From the NCBI GenBank assembly GCA_008360955.1, contig LUCM01003908.1:1-64000 (forward strand): a DNA stretch of 64,000 nucleotides, read 5' to 3'. A program made the position numbers and the translations under genes. Numbering within the stretch: the stretch's first letter is position 1; every line of letters begins with the position of its first letter. This DNA comes from Fasciolopsis buskii (taxonomy: Eukaryota > Platyhelminthes > Trematoda > Plagiorchiida > Fasciolidae). Below the pieces are notes generated by a model. That model was not told the origin of the DNA. It searched no databases and worked only from the letters and a program-made list of their open reading frames with translations. This document shows, piece after piece, positions 13,405 to 28,400 of this stretch.

Positions 13405-16400
13405 GTAGCAGATAACCATTAAAATGTTCCATGACACTTTTTAACTTCGGAAACTATCATAGTTGTGTCGCTGTGGTTATTTGGATGAGCGCCTTGCTCA
13501 TCTGCAACTTTCAACGTGGGTCATTTTGTAATCTGCCTGTGATTCTTAATTTATTGTTCCTATTCGTCAGTTTACATTTCTGTCCTAAACTGCGAGGTAC
13601 CCGTTATCTCTTTGTCCTGAACCTCGGTTTGATTACACATCATTGCAATTGGGGTTCACTGAGATATGTTGACGTCCGATTGTTCACCGGATAATCATGT
13701 GAGATTAGTGGGTCCTATATCCTGTTTAGGGGTAATTTTGCGGTTGCCTAGTCCATCACAGTAAAAATGCGAATTATATTACGGGATCTAAGTATTTCTA
13801 TTGCGATTCTAGATTACGAATGTGATGACTAACTACTTACTAACAGCTTAATGAGAAGTGCCGTCGAGTAAGGTTCACTGGATGCTTTTTTATTGTGCAT
13901 TTACCAGATTACGAGAAGTTTTGTACAATAATTCTTTCCGATGAAACTCACTAAGCGATTTCAGCAAGGCTTTTTCCACAAATTAATTTCGTTGTCTTTA
14001 AACTATCAGTCCTACTATCTTGGTCGACAGCATTAGGCGACGAATTTGTCTACCCACATTTCCTCTGTCTCCCAGTAAACTGAATGAACATGGCCTAGTA
14101 CCTAAACATTATATGATGAGTCATTTGAAAAATGCTAAAAACCTTTGAATTGAAAAAATTTACCATACTTCCGCACATCGTCTCCCGTTGGACCCCACCT
14201 ACATCCATTTTTCTTCGGTTCGCATAGTGTTCTGTAGGTTTCCATCCCTGATGTAGGTCTGTTGACTTTCAACGCGGAACGGAAAGCATAACTTACTAAG
14301 ATCTGACTAGTCTAATTACATCGCATATTTTGTTAGTTGAATTGTTTTCGATCTGCCCCTCTCTCCTGACACCATCTTTATAGCCACTCCGCAAACCCAT
14401 CCCCAACAGTACCATCACCCGGTCAACGGATCCAAGTTAGATCTTCCGGAGAGTGCCAATCGGTCCGCCCCCACCATTCCACCGGATCGACCGGGACCAC
14501 CACCCCACAGACCCGTGACTCCTGCGCGCCCTGCCCAAGCACCCCCGCCAGTACCGTCAACAATTCACGCACCCGCCGCATCCGTTTTCGCCAACACTCA
14601 TGCAGCACCAGCTGCAGCACTGGATTCTTCTCGAGCGGAAAACAGTACTGCCCCAGGATTCGGTATAAGTTCCGGTCAGACTTCTTCAGGTTCAATGCTT
14701 GGTATGCTTAAAGGTGGCGCCGGCAATCTATTCGGCAAATTGCGTGATGCTTCAACCAAAGTGATCGAGCAGGTTTCAGCGTACGTGTTATGGTGCGCCA
14801 CCAGTTTGACCGTGCTTTCGTTTTCCTTCCTCTTCTTCTAAATTCATTGGTTTGATTTCGATGATTTGCAGTCGATTGGTTCTGAATTCTTACAGTGACG
14901 ATAGTTTTAAGAGACGGTAGAATTGTCATTGTTTTGTCACGTGTACAAGACTGTGGAATCAGAGGGCTTCGTCGCCAGCAAGTTTTTCTTCCGAAGGGAG
15001 CCAAAATCCGACCATTTCATTGGTAATCACTTATCCCTTTTTCACTCAGGGTTCCTCCGCCATCCTGAGTTTCCGAATTACGGTTTCTATATTATTTTTA
15101 AAATGATCTGGAAAACTCGCATTAAACCCAAGAATTATCTTATAAACTAAGAAAGAAGATATCAGTTTACCTGAGAACCAAAAGTCGTGTTTGGTTAACC
15201 GACGTTTTGCGCACCGAACAAGCGTCACCGTGTCCTTTGAGGCGATAGAAGGAGTTGGTCCGATTTAAACCGGTGATTACCATTCCTTCGTCATGTCTCA
15301 TTGAGTCATTTTGGAGAATCGGTCAGTCATTGGTAACTCTGTCTAGTATGCTGAATGCTAGTGAACGAATCACAGCTTTCGCTTCTCAAATGATGCTGAT
15401 ATTTTCCAACCTTGAGTATCAATTTAGCAATTCAGTGTGACAATTTCTGAAGTCAGTCTTGAAATACCGTGGTTATCAATGATGCAGCTTTGAATAGGTC
15501 TCTCGATGCATAAAGTCATTCATCCCGGCCTTATGCGTACCCATACCTAGGTGCTACCCACGCCCGAGCACCACGTGTGTTGTGCCGACTGAGCGATAAG
15601 GCCGTATCGATTTTTCAAATAACCTTTGCCCGCGCCATCTGCGACAAGGAATTATTTTTAATTTGATTACCTTAGCTGAGCTGTGTTTCAGTTAAAAGTA
15701 TTGGGCGCGACTGCAGACGTCTAGTTGAGATTGACTGAAGTTTCCAAGGCATACTTTTTTTCGTTTCATTTGCTTTATTCCTTATCTTGGGATTATTTGT
15801 ACTCATAGTTGACGAGGATAGACACTTGCAAGCCGTTAGTATATGTACAATTTTCTTGCATGACAACCATCCTTGTTTGGGGCGATCAGCAAATCAAAGT
15901 TGGGACTTCTCGTACAGTCTCTGTATCAAACTGTCGCCCAGTATTGGGTAACTCCTGGAAAACTAACACCCTGTTCAGTCCAAAAGACGAGATATCTAAT
16001 GCTTACGTATACCAGTAAGCAATTAACTCAATAACAACAATTGAACAAACCTTTACGTGGTCAGTCCAGCCCTAAGAGTCGGCAAAATGAAGTCACGCAA
16101 GAAGTGGCAGCGGATCACCTCTGTCAGACGACTTGATCGTTCAAGCGACTCCACCAGAACAAGAGAGCCGGTTATAAATGAAAGATCGTTATAGATAGTA
16201 TTGTACATAAGTGAACAAAAGCTAAAGAACCGAATGATGATTGGTAGAAACAGGCAAACGTGTGTAGCTGAGGTAGGCAAGATCATATGGTTGTACACAT
16301 AGTAAACATCGCGATGCGCAGCCTAATCCACAAGTCATTTTTTCGACTCATTATCCCCCACCGTATCCGATGGGAGAACAGTAAAGCACAGTCTTCCTTC

Positions 16401-19400
16401 ACCCACTTTTCATGATCCCTCGCAAATGACAATATTTGGGATTCGTTAATGATACTAGCGATGTACTTACTCGTCTAATTTAGTCGTCTTTAATCTGATT
16501 TATGATTGTAGACGTGTTCTAAAGATTTATTTGTAGCTCTGGTTAGTGCAAAAATTTTGAGCAAGCCCTGAATTTGGGTAACTTCAGGTGCTTGGGACTT
16601 CCCAAGCACGCCTACACATTAGCGGCCTCTTTGTAACAGATAATGGCGGGAAGACGACTGATCAGACAATTTCGTGACAACAAAACATAAAACGTCTAAC
16701 AGGTGAACGGGAACAGTCAAATAAGACTGATAAAATTTGTGAATAGATCGTTGAAAAAGACGGTTTCGTAGTCCCCATGGTCAATGACTGTTTTAATCAC
16801 CTATGTTCATGTATATGTATGTATAAGTGCATAAATCTATATCTTACGTTAGCTTGTCAGCAAGCGTGCGCCAACGCATCAGCCTAGTTCCACGCCACTC
16901 CAAGTTTCAGGGTCAAGGTTACGGATTCCCTCTCTCCTCGGTGTAGTGGGTGTCGTGTATCATCGTCTATCTGTCTCGAAATCTGCACTTCAGAGTGCCA
17001 TCTTATCTCCAGATTGTTATCACCCCTTCCCGCTGTCTCAAGTGGAAATAACTAGAGTCCACCGGCAAGCATAGATTCTTATTTACTAAGTAAACTCATC
17101 ATATGTTTATAGGTTGCCTTGCTTGCATTGCTGCACCCGTGCGATTCCCATCATTTCATTGGTTGTCCGGGTCGCGCTCTGATTTGCGCATCTTCTTCGA
17201 AGTGTTTTGCGTAATTCAGTTCATATCGTTTTTTGTCCAATCCGGGCCGCTCTTCCTGATTGGTTGGCCTAGCTCATGATATGGTCTTCTTTTTGCACAT
17301 TTGCACTCTTGCCTTCGATTTACGCCACGCAATTTGTTTGCCACGGTCCATCGTCGAGCAGGCACCGATAATCAATCAAACAGTTGTTAGACTCGGGCAC
17401 AATATCAGTTGCAATGCCATTACACCGCAATGGGCCCTAGTGGACATGGGATGTGCTCCTTCCACTAGACTCATGCATACAATGTCATAAAAATCGAGTC
17501 AAATTATACGAAAAACGGATTCAAAGAGGAAAACAATGCACAAAGAAAACAAAACTTGTTTCATCGTGCACAATTTATGGTTTTCTTTCTCTTTCGTGGG
17601 AGAGCATAAGTTCTTCAGATAAGCCATGCAGCAGTCGCGCCGCTATCTTCCGTTCTTTGCCAGATCCCTGGGGGTCTCCAAACAACTCCAGTCATCAGAT
17701 CTTGGGCCCTAACCAGGAAAGCGGGAAGCACCGAGTGATACCTTGATCGCCACACCAATTCTGCCAATCGTTCCAGCGCGTGCAAAAAGAAACATGAGAA
17801 GATCAACGTTGCACAGGCTTAAGCGATACGTGTCCAAGTAGTCCGAAGTAATGTAAAGGGATTAGTTCAATCAGAAAACGACTGTCTGCAGCCAGCACAC
17901 GATGACGCATCTCGTCACTGCTTATACGATTTTCCCATCAGACTCGAGCAATGCTTCGGAGAAATCAGTTTTCAAAAACGAAGTCGCCGGGCTCCCTCAA
18001 CGCGGGAGGGTTAGATCTCGTAATCATAAAGGACACTAGATCTACCAGGGTCGCAGGCTGTGAAAAGCTGTTCTGGCTTTCGCAATTCGTGATGTAATCT
18101 CACCTTCCGGTTATGATGAGGTCCCCGAGGTACTTAAACTTGTCCACTTCTTCATAGGATTCATCACAAAGGGTGAGTGAAGCTGTAGACCTGTTCTAAT
18201 TTGCGGACCGTGCGCAGCGTGCAGTAGACATTCTCTCGGGGGCTGCAGCTCGAGTCGCCATGTACTTTGCATCTTCAAAGTGTAAACTGCTGTTATAAGA
18301 CTAGACTACAGTCCCCAGCTTAATGCTGGATGGGGGAAACAAACGAATATGGTTCGTTCCCCTTGCCTTGACAACTGCGTGTTGAAGGATAATGGCACGG
18401 CAGTAGAGTTGAACACGGGTTTTTTCCAAGGTTCGAACGGCGTTCGCCAGACTGAAGCACTTGTGGCGTCGGCCTGATATTTCACTGAAGTCTAAAGGTC
18501 GTTTGTACTGTGTCACAGTGCGCTCAATTCTTTTGTATGGTTACACGACATTGAGTATGCGTGTCAGAGATGGGTCGTCCCTTGGAGGTTTCGATCACCA
18601 ATGTCTACGTAGTATCGTCAGGATTGGATGAAATGACGTGGTGAGTAATGTACAAGTTAGGAATCTGGTATAAGACGGCGGTTCCAGGGTCAGCTTTTTC
18701 TCAGTGTATGAAACTTAGTCGACTACGTTGGTTAGGCCACGGGTTGCGTATGGCGAACACTCATGTACCACACTGTGCTCTGTTTTGCGTTCCTGCTTCG
18801 GAGTGGAAAAAGACGTGGAGGTCAACAGACGACGTGGCAAAGTGGAATGAGAAAATGCGCAGCCACCTTAGGTAACGTGGTTGTCTCACTTTGTGGTTGG
18901 GGTCCGAAAGACTCGTCAACTAGCTGGCTGGAGATACTGAAGAATATGAAGGTGAACATTGAAAGTGCTGATTGTGTTATCATTTTCCGCCGAATCAGAA
19001 TGATTGAGAAAGTACATTGGTGCAGTTAGAATTTGTTCCATTTATTAGCTGCTGAAGCATTCTTATCTTTTCCCACCTGTTTAGGTCCACTCCCTGTTTC
19101 CTTTAGATATTTACTCTGATTTGAAGAATCTAATTCTGGGGATAAGGCACCGGTCAGTGAGGCTTGCCTTGTTTAATGATGGTGCAGGTACAGCCCTCCG
19201 CCATTTTTAAAGATGTAGATTGCACAGTGAAGGCGTATGGTCAACCGTATCCCTATTCCTCAATTACCAAGCCATCCAGCGCGTGTAGAATTGCTTGAGC
19301 ATAGTCAGTCAACGAGACAATATCATCGGCATACTATAGATCAAAATTCCGTTCTCTGAAGAGAGTTCAACAGTGCACTTCGATAAACCAGATTAAGCGT

Positions 19401-22400
19401 TCTGTACGGCTTTCTGTATTACACAGTTGAGAAGAAATAGTGATACAGGGTAGACTTGCCGTACTCCACTGGATATGCCGAAAGATGGCAACGACTGCCC
19501 GTTAGCCCTAACCCGACTTGAGGTATGCCCTTACAACTCTTTGATAACTGCCACACACTTTTCGGATACTCCAGTCCTCAACATTTTACAGTCCTGTCAA
19601 CAGGGTCGGAAGCAGCACGTATGCCTGGGAACACGGCGATTCCTGGCCTCCGGAAGGCAAACTTGGTTTTTAATTGCCATTGAAGGGTCAAGATTTGATC
19701 GGTGCATCTATGAACAGCGCAAGGCTAACCTGTTCCTCGCGATTTTGTTCTTCATGCGTATGGTACAATTTGCAAAGAATGACGAACGCTAGCCAATTCG
19801 AGGCCATTGGAATCAGCCTTATATCCGTGTCCTTGGTACAGTCAGTGCCCAGTACTTCTTCAATATGAGAATAATAGTCAACCCCTTCCAAGAAGGAGCG
19901 ACCTTTTCGGACTTTCGAGAACAAAACTCAAAATTCTCTGGTCGTTTCCATCTCCCATTTTTAAATAGATTTGAGGAAAAGCCATCGAATCCAGTCGCTT
20001 TATGGCTTTTTCAGGATTGGATTTCCTTGTGGATTTTAGCCTCAGAAGTCGGATATGTTAAAGCAAGCCATTCGGCAAATGCCGGAATAGTTATGGGAGA
20101 GGCTGATGCTGGATGCGAACTGAGTTATGCTTCAAAGTGCTCCACCCAGCCTAGAAGACGTCGCTGCTGATTATGGATAAGGAAACTGCCAGCTTCATAT
20201 GTTGTTTCTCCATGACTTTTCACTTGTTAATTTCTATTTGACTCTGCCGTGTTTATTCCGTTTCGCTGATCCTGGATTGGATGGTATCGCGTGCAGCCAA
20301 AGCCGGAGCATCAACAGTGATTCATGGGCTGTATGTGTTGTTATGGATTGCACTTATGCAAAATCTTGTAATAAGAAACCACTTGTAATTATTGCGTTAA
20401 TTCTTCCCCCCCCCAAAAAAAGAGTGACCTTTATACTTGTGATGGATCCAACGTGTAAACCCATATCAATGAAATGCAAAAATAGATGGTATACTGTTTG
20501 CATATTCAATCTAGCTGCAGTTGATCAGCTCACTGATGATAGCCGTCGTCGCGCTTTTGCTTGGTGGTAATTTCATCTTTCTATCGGCCATTATATTAAT
20601 GAACAAAAAAAGAATCTGTCAACTAGTCGCAGCTGGCATTCACATGCGAATTCCTCGTGAATAGCGTAGTTGTAGTACCACTGCGCCAATTGCTGAATAG
20701 AAGTGTACCCAATGAGCGGCGGTGGATGTGTAACAAGTGTACTTTCGCGTAATCTTTTGCAACCACTGTCGTGCCACTGCCTTCCCCAGAGTCCCGACGA
20801 TCGTACAAGTCTGTTCTCTTCGTTCCATCACTGACTATGCCGGCGCGTCGTTCATTCCAGATCGCGTGCGGGGAATCGTCCTCAATAGCTCTTGCTGTCT
20901 ACGCGCGATGATCTCCCTTTTCATAGATAGTTAATCGTCTGCCGAACACTGACGATTGTAGATCTCTTCTGTGTTGTTTTCTGGTTAACTTTAAACTGAA
21001 GGTAGCTGGCTGACAAGTTCATTTCATACTCCTATTTCTCCTTTTTCGATTCCCTTGCAGAAGTTTGACTACGGACTTGGACTTCCAGTTGATCACTTCA
21101 CGCATTGCTGGTGAGTTATGTTATTATGGACTAACTAGAACATAGTATGTAGATGTATTTTCATTTGCAGTCGTCAGTTGGTAGACAGAATGCACTACGC
21201 AAACAAGTGACCGAATGCCAAATATGCAGGATGCCATTTTCAACATGAAAAATCTGATTTTGCTAACTCCTGTAATCTGATTTTATCCACCCACAGTGAG
21301 ATATCGGCAGATTTTTCTTTTGCTGTCGCGAAAACAAAGAATAAACGATCCATTCAGGTTTCTTTGAGGTCGCAGATGCAAATTGAGATTTCCCTTAGTT
21401 GAAGATTATACTACTTGTGCTTATTATGAACTCATATGGGGTTTACCCATTATAAATGAATTGTCTGACCTTTTCTCAGACGAATAATTATGAGTGCGAT
21501 AAAGTATGCAAGAATAAGTGGTCTGGGTGACACTAATGGTTATAATAAGACCCTCACGGGGAATTTATGACCCTTGCACACCCAGTCCAATCTCCCCTTT
21601 ACTCTTTGGCTTGGTCGTCCACCTGATGCTTGTTCATCTGGTCGTAATCCAAGCAATAGATGTACTTTATCAGAGAAGGTGTCACGACCAAACGACACCC
21701 TAATGAAGTGGAATATCTTGTTTGCCTCGGCGACCTAGAAGCCATGCAGAATAACTATCGTATTCTACGGGTCCAACCATGCCTGCCAGGCCAGATAAAG
21801 TTTATTCTGAAAGAATTAGTTGCTTCGGCAAGGTCTGATTCTGCACGATCAACCAATTAGCCTCTCGAGAAGCCTCTTCAGCGAACACAGCCGAAGAAGT
21901 TCAGTTTACTGGTCAAAATACTTCCTCTACGTGGAATTAGAATTGGAATACTGAGGTTTCTCTCCATGGGGGAAGCAATCGTCATACTTCATTTGGCAAC
22001 TGTCATCTGCCTTAGATAATTAGCTCCCATTCCAGAGGATAGTATTCCTTCCCGTCTGCTCACTTCGTTGAGTGCATAGAGCAAGGGATTTGAATCGATG
22101 GTAGAACGTTGATTCACGTACTTGGGAAGATAAAACAGTCAAACTAAAAACCAGGTCTTACGTTGCAGGCCTTGAAAAGGTCTATCACGGATGATTCCGG
22201 AACATCCTCGTGCTGAGTCAACGCTCCAGTTTCTTATGAATCGGGCCTCTGATGAAAGTGGTCAAACAAAAAACATTTCTGCAACATGAAGATACAGAGT
22301 ATCTTTAGCCCGAATATCCCCAATAACCTTATTTATCCCCATTCTTCCGATTTGGCAACCGTGCAAAATGTCACAAATAACTGCCACTCAGTAATTCGGT

Positions 22401-25400
22401 CTGACAGTAGTAATAACAAAAAAACAGCAAATCAGTAAAATGCGCTGCCTAAATCTAGACTTTCACTTCACTTAGATGCCATTGTCGTCCGCACAGCATA
22501 CACAGAAAACCACTGACGTGCGGCCTGTGGTTCAAGCATTTTGACGATTGGTTGCATAGTCAAATTGCTTCTGTTTGAACTGGTTATTCACTCATGGTCT
22601 CTCAATGGACTGCCTGTTGTTTTTGTTTCTTTAGTGTTGCCAAAAGAACGTCCATCGTATTGTGGGTCATAGGATGTCGCCTTTCGTAATCACTAGCTGT
22701 GTAAACGTCCTTTTGTTACTGTGGTTTAATGTCTGGGTGATAATTCTAGAGCGTTACACTGTAGCTCGAGTCTCGCCTCATAGCCTGTTGGCGAAGCTCT
22801 ATGGTATAACTCAAACTTTGATGGTTTACTATGGGGTTACCAAACATCCCGTTAGATAGATCGTTAAGATGCCGATGTAAGATGAATTTTCGAAATTGGA
22901 TTCGTCTGGTGCGGGTCGTCCGTTATTCGTTTCCCATTTTTACTGTATTCGGTAGTAATACCAAGGGCTCTATTCAGACACTGTTCGCAGATACCTGCCC
23001 ACACATCAATTCACACGATGTGTTTGGTTATTTGGGGGCTCGTGAAACGGTGAACTCGGAAGGGTTTCATCAATCGGTGAACATCGATCAGTCAGTAAAC
23101 ATGGTTTCCGGACAAAAGTACAATATGTACTGTGCATCACAAGTCCATCACATTCTGATAACTGCACATTTTAACAAGTGGTAGGAAAGCAGTCAGCAAG
23201 TTCCTCCTATTCTTTTGCCGGTGTTGTCGCTATGCTGATGCTTGTTTGTTTGCGGATAGCTGACATTTTCCGTATATTCTTTGTGCAATACAATCTGCCT
23301 ACCGTGCGTTGTAATCTGTTGTGTACAGTCGTATCGCCTTGAACATACCGTCAAGGTGAATATATTTTCCAGTGTAGATTTGTTAGTTGTTCCTCGAAGT
23401 GTTTATCATGTATAGGAGTACACCTCCAATCAGTTCTGTTTGTTTATGAACTCTTTATTAGAAATGCAAATGTACTGTCGGATATCCGTTCCGTAGTGTT
23501 CCCTGTGTCTGAAGTTAGCTGCGCTTTTCGTGGCCGTTCTACTGAGGGAGTAACCAGTAGCAGTTTGTGATTCCTGCATCGCAGAGTTCATGAATCCAAT
23601 CCGCAGTCTCTCAAAACGATCCAATTGAAATCCACTGACCACTGATCGCACAAAGGCTTGTACGGTGCAGGGTTTGTGTGCTCTGTGACCCCTTCTAACC
23701 GATAAGGTTTTGTGGAACTTACTCTCTTTTACTTCCCAACAATCCAGTAGAGACAAAATGTGGCTGAATGGTGAGCCCTAAAAACAGCTAACCGTTAAGC
23801 TCGGACGTAATTCATTTATGACCCTTTCGGTTAGAGATATTCACTTCCGAGTGAAGCACTAGATGCAATGGTGGGTTGTTAGGTGTTACACATTCTTGAA
23901 GATTATTTTGTTCCATTTCTGCTGGTATAGGGCAGACCATGTGCCTCCAAATGAATTGATAAAACATGGAGTGGTGGTGAAAATCTCTTTTGGTCGCTTG
24001 CATTTTAAAGTGGCGAAATTCGAGGAGTCGGTAAAACATCAACCCCTTTACCGTGATTGCTCTTTGCTCATCTACAACATATTGCGGATGGTTGGTCTCG
24101 GCCGTTTCACCCGGCGTAAACAGTTTCAAGTTTCACTTGTAACAAGATTTGCACGAAGAAAACTGGGAAAGTTCACCTAGTCTCTGATCGCTCCCACATC
24201 TAACTGATATGAGGGAAACCTTGGGAAAAGCTCTTACTTTGAGTTAAATGCGGAGTAGTTTGTTTGATTCCCTAACCACACATCTTGTGAATCGAAGCTG
24301 GAATCACTGTCGGTCTAAAAGTTTCATGTCGAACGTTGCGGAATGTCACGGCTTTATGGTGAACTAAATGTAGGAAAATGGAAATGATTACTCTCACAAA
24401 ACCGTTTCTATTTTTCTGGGTTCCAAGTCCGATGGGCAGATTATTAAAATTGTTTTGTGATGAGAATCTAACTTAGATCATCCAAGTACTTAAAATTGCT
24501 ACCGGTATGATCCGAAAAAAGATAACGGTCATTTCACTCAACCCAGTGATAAAGAAGTTGAGTTCCGATTTGGAGTGCTTCCTGTGCACATGAACTGGGT
24601 GATTTGATATTATTGCGTGACATCGAACACGTGCGAATGTTGTAACGCAAGCTCTCGTTAAAATTTCGAGACCACATATTTGTTTGCATATTCCAGCGCG
24701 ATAATGCGAAGGTTTACAAATCCCATGTGAACACGAACTAATTTCTGTTTCACGAGACCAAGGTATTAATACCACATATCCCCAATCTTAACCCAATCAA
24801 GAACGTTTTGTGGAATTATAGCATGTTTACAAAGGCTGCAGGGCCTATCATTCGAAAACAGAATGGACGACCATACTAAAGCAAGGGTGAAATGATGGCC
24901 GTTCAGCTACTTACATGTTCCAGTTATCGGAAGATGGACCTAATAGGGTGGCAGTATGCACACAGCAGTAGTAGTCAATCCTAGCGTCTCTCTTTTTCGG
25001 ATTAATCAGCAAACATGGTTATGGTTCTGTTTTGTTTTGGCGTTTTATCTGGATTGATCGAATTATAGTGTAGGTGCGCTGCAATGGGATTGTCGAGACT
25101 GTTTTTATGATTTATGCCTTCCAGGTTATTTTTTCTATGACTGCTTTCCTCACGCCCTTAGCAAAGTGTAACATGATCATATTTGCTTCATAGTATTTCA
25201 AGGAATTCGAATTCAGTATTTTTAAATTAGCGAAATTAGCGAAGTGGTGCTTTCATAACCATTCTATTTTGTATGTATATACATATGTTTAGTAAGTAGT
25301 TTGAATTGGTTGGCTGAAGGTTCAAGGGAATCTACGACCGTTTTACGATTCGCCGTCTATTAAAACTAGTTGATGAAAAATAAACAAATACTATTCGTTT

Positions 25401-28400
25401 TGATTTACTTGGTGTTCTGTATTGGTCGTTTGTCCCACTCAGAGCGCATGGCCGTTAACAATGTCCATAGTTTTGCAATTCTTCGGAACTCCGTCTGAGG
25501 CGCTTCTTCCGGTTGGCTCATTTTCAGTCTTATTCCTACATTATCTCGCTCTATATTGTATTTGTTGTTCCTCTCCATTTATTTTGATGCAGTCATGCCT
25601 TACCCGGGTGAAGGTGGCCTTGAAACCTTGGGCTCTAGTAATTCCATTGAAGAGGTTCAAGCCATGTTGAATGCCCGATATCCAGGCTCGTACGCAGTGT
25701 ATAATCTGAGCCCACGGACTTATCGATCCGATCGTTGGTTCGACGGCCGAGTCTCACATCGTGTGTTCGAGCCGAATCGAGCTCCAGCGCTGCGATCACT
25801 TCTAGAACTCTGCCTGAATGCTCGCCTTTGGCTTAGCCAGAAGAAAGAAAATATCTGTGTGATTCACTGCATCGATGGACGAGCTTTGTCCGCGATCCTT
25901 GTGTGCTCTCTGTTGTGTTTTTGCCGCCTTTTTGACAACGTATCTCCCGCGTTGCAATTGTTTTCATCCAAACGAGGCAACCCACATTTGTCACCGTCAC
26001 AGATCCGGTAAGTTCGGCTTTTCTGCCACGTTGCCACCTCAGGCATTGTCTGTAGTTTTCATAGAGTGCAGTTGATATGATGTGGTCTTCTTATCGGGAT
26101 TTGTACATCAGGCGTTGCAGTGGTGGTTCACTGTTCGGGTTTGAGTTTGCTTTTTACACTTCATGGTTTCGTGAATGGAGTTTGGCTTCATATTAGATTT
26201 TTGTATTGTTTGATTCACTCAGATATGTAATGGGACGGGCATGCCTCCACTAAGCGGGGAGAGGGGGGGGGGCTGGGAGGCGTGACCTTGATACTTGGGG
26301 CAGCCTAGGACGACACCTTTGCGCAACCGTTAACTTTGGACCCACGTGCTACCCCATAGCAACATCGACTCAGAGAGGAAAAATAACGAACAGAGGTAGG
26401 CGGACTGAAAAATTGTAAGTTGAGGAACTATATAGAAGAAAAAAATGTTCCCAATGTATTAATATTTGGAGTGGTCATGTGGAGTACGCCTCTGTCAATT
26501 CAAAGTTCGCAATTTCAAATCCCACCTCTATCGATCATTCGACTTTCCTTTTCCTGGATAATATACCCAATAAAATAGTAAACTACGCCGACTCGTGGCT
26601 CTAGGTTTCATATCCAGGATTTTCTGCTGTTCCCAGTAGTGCAGTAAACGTCTGGGACTCGGTGAATTCTGCACTCATACTTTGGGTGTGCACTAGAAAT
26701 AAAGTCCACCTGAGGGGTCTCGATGATCGATTTGTTTAAAGCATTGCGACCTCCCGAAGATGAGCGTTTAGAATCCAGCGGCCACACGGATTGCTCAATG
26801 GTTGTCCACTAAAATCCGCTGTCACGTAGCCCACTGCTACCTATCGATATTCTGTTATCCTGCATTTCTATTATGTATTTCGTTTATATCGCAGATTTAA
26901 ACCATGATGAAAGAGCTAAGCAGTGCGATAGAAAGTGTAATGTTCGTCACCCTTACCTCTGTTGTTCCATGCCTCACTTTCTGCGTCACTTATCGTCACC
27001 ATCGTTCAACACCGAACAAATGGGTAAACCCTTTGATCGCTACCTTCCCCCCAGAGCCGCGCGTTACTTTAGAAGGAATGCATACGCAAGGTTGATAAGT
27101 AGCAGCCTTACGGAGGTGGAAAATACGCCGTTATAGCTAACGCACGGAATACAGTAAAACCGTATTAACGTGCATTTTTCAATCATTCTGATTCGACAAA
27201 AAGTGAAAACACGATCGCAACTATTCACAATTCGCTGTCATATCATTTATTGTCTCAGGTCAACTAGTTGTCGGGTCTTTCGAATCCCAACCATGTAAAC
27301 GCGACACATATAATTTACTTCCAATGTCATTGGTTCTCCATATTGATCCGCAAGTTGTCTGTGAGAGTGATGCCACTCCAATGTCCAGATCGAAGTTGAG
27401 ACTTACATCCCGTTTGAGCCTTTGATCACGGGTTCCAATCTACAGTAAATTAAGGATATCTCGTAACTCATTGAGAGCCGATGACCGATTGATCAATTCA
27501 TACGTTCTTCAACTGAGACTAGAGATTGGGTACCCAGACATTCTGTCGCCACCATTACCGATGAGCATTGTAGTATGTACTTCGTAAGCCGTTCGTTGTT
27601 GGTTCATAATCAGGTTTTCGTCTTCTCTCTTAGTGCTTGTCAAGTGTCACTCATCCCGACGGGGAACGTCGGCCGTTTCCTCTCTTTCCCTTGTTTGATT
27701 AAGGCAATTCTGCTGACAATAAGCGGCATTTCACTAGGGAATGCTTGGCATTCGATCTTTTTGAGCACTTCTGAAGATGTTCGGTGCAGATGGACATGTC
27801 GAAGCCTCTGAAACCCAACCGGACCATGCTGAGGTTCTTTCGATTTTACGACCACGGTTCCCGGTCATGCTTGATAAAATAATCGCGTATCACTCGAGTA
27901 AGCTCAGCACAAGACTTCAGGACTTCTTTTCTGGATTGCATTCTGTTACCACCAATGCGTGCGATGGATCTAACAGCTGACCTTCTGACGCATTATTTAT
28001 GTACATCCTCACTGAGGGGCGGTGTTGAAAAGGCGAGGTCTCATTTCATCCGTAAACGGATATTGCCTTCCAGTCAGCCTGATTTTTCGTGCGTAGAAAT
28101 GAGCCTAACGGGCATAACATGAACTGTACATTCACACAAATCATTGCTTTCAATCGGGCCTGAAATAGTTTTGTTGAAGTTCTACCCGCGGTAATTCGTT
28201 GTGCTATCTGCTGAGAACAGGTGTGTGTGAAATTTTTTGAATACCTGAAAGTTTGGATGACTGAAGTTTACCCTTCCGGGAAGGGCTTGTGGATTGTCAA
28301 AGCAACCCAATGCATTTTCGATAATAGTTACCTACGTCTCCTATCTTTAGATGATCACATCAGTTCATCTTATTTTGTCCGCTCTAACCAGTTTGCTTCC

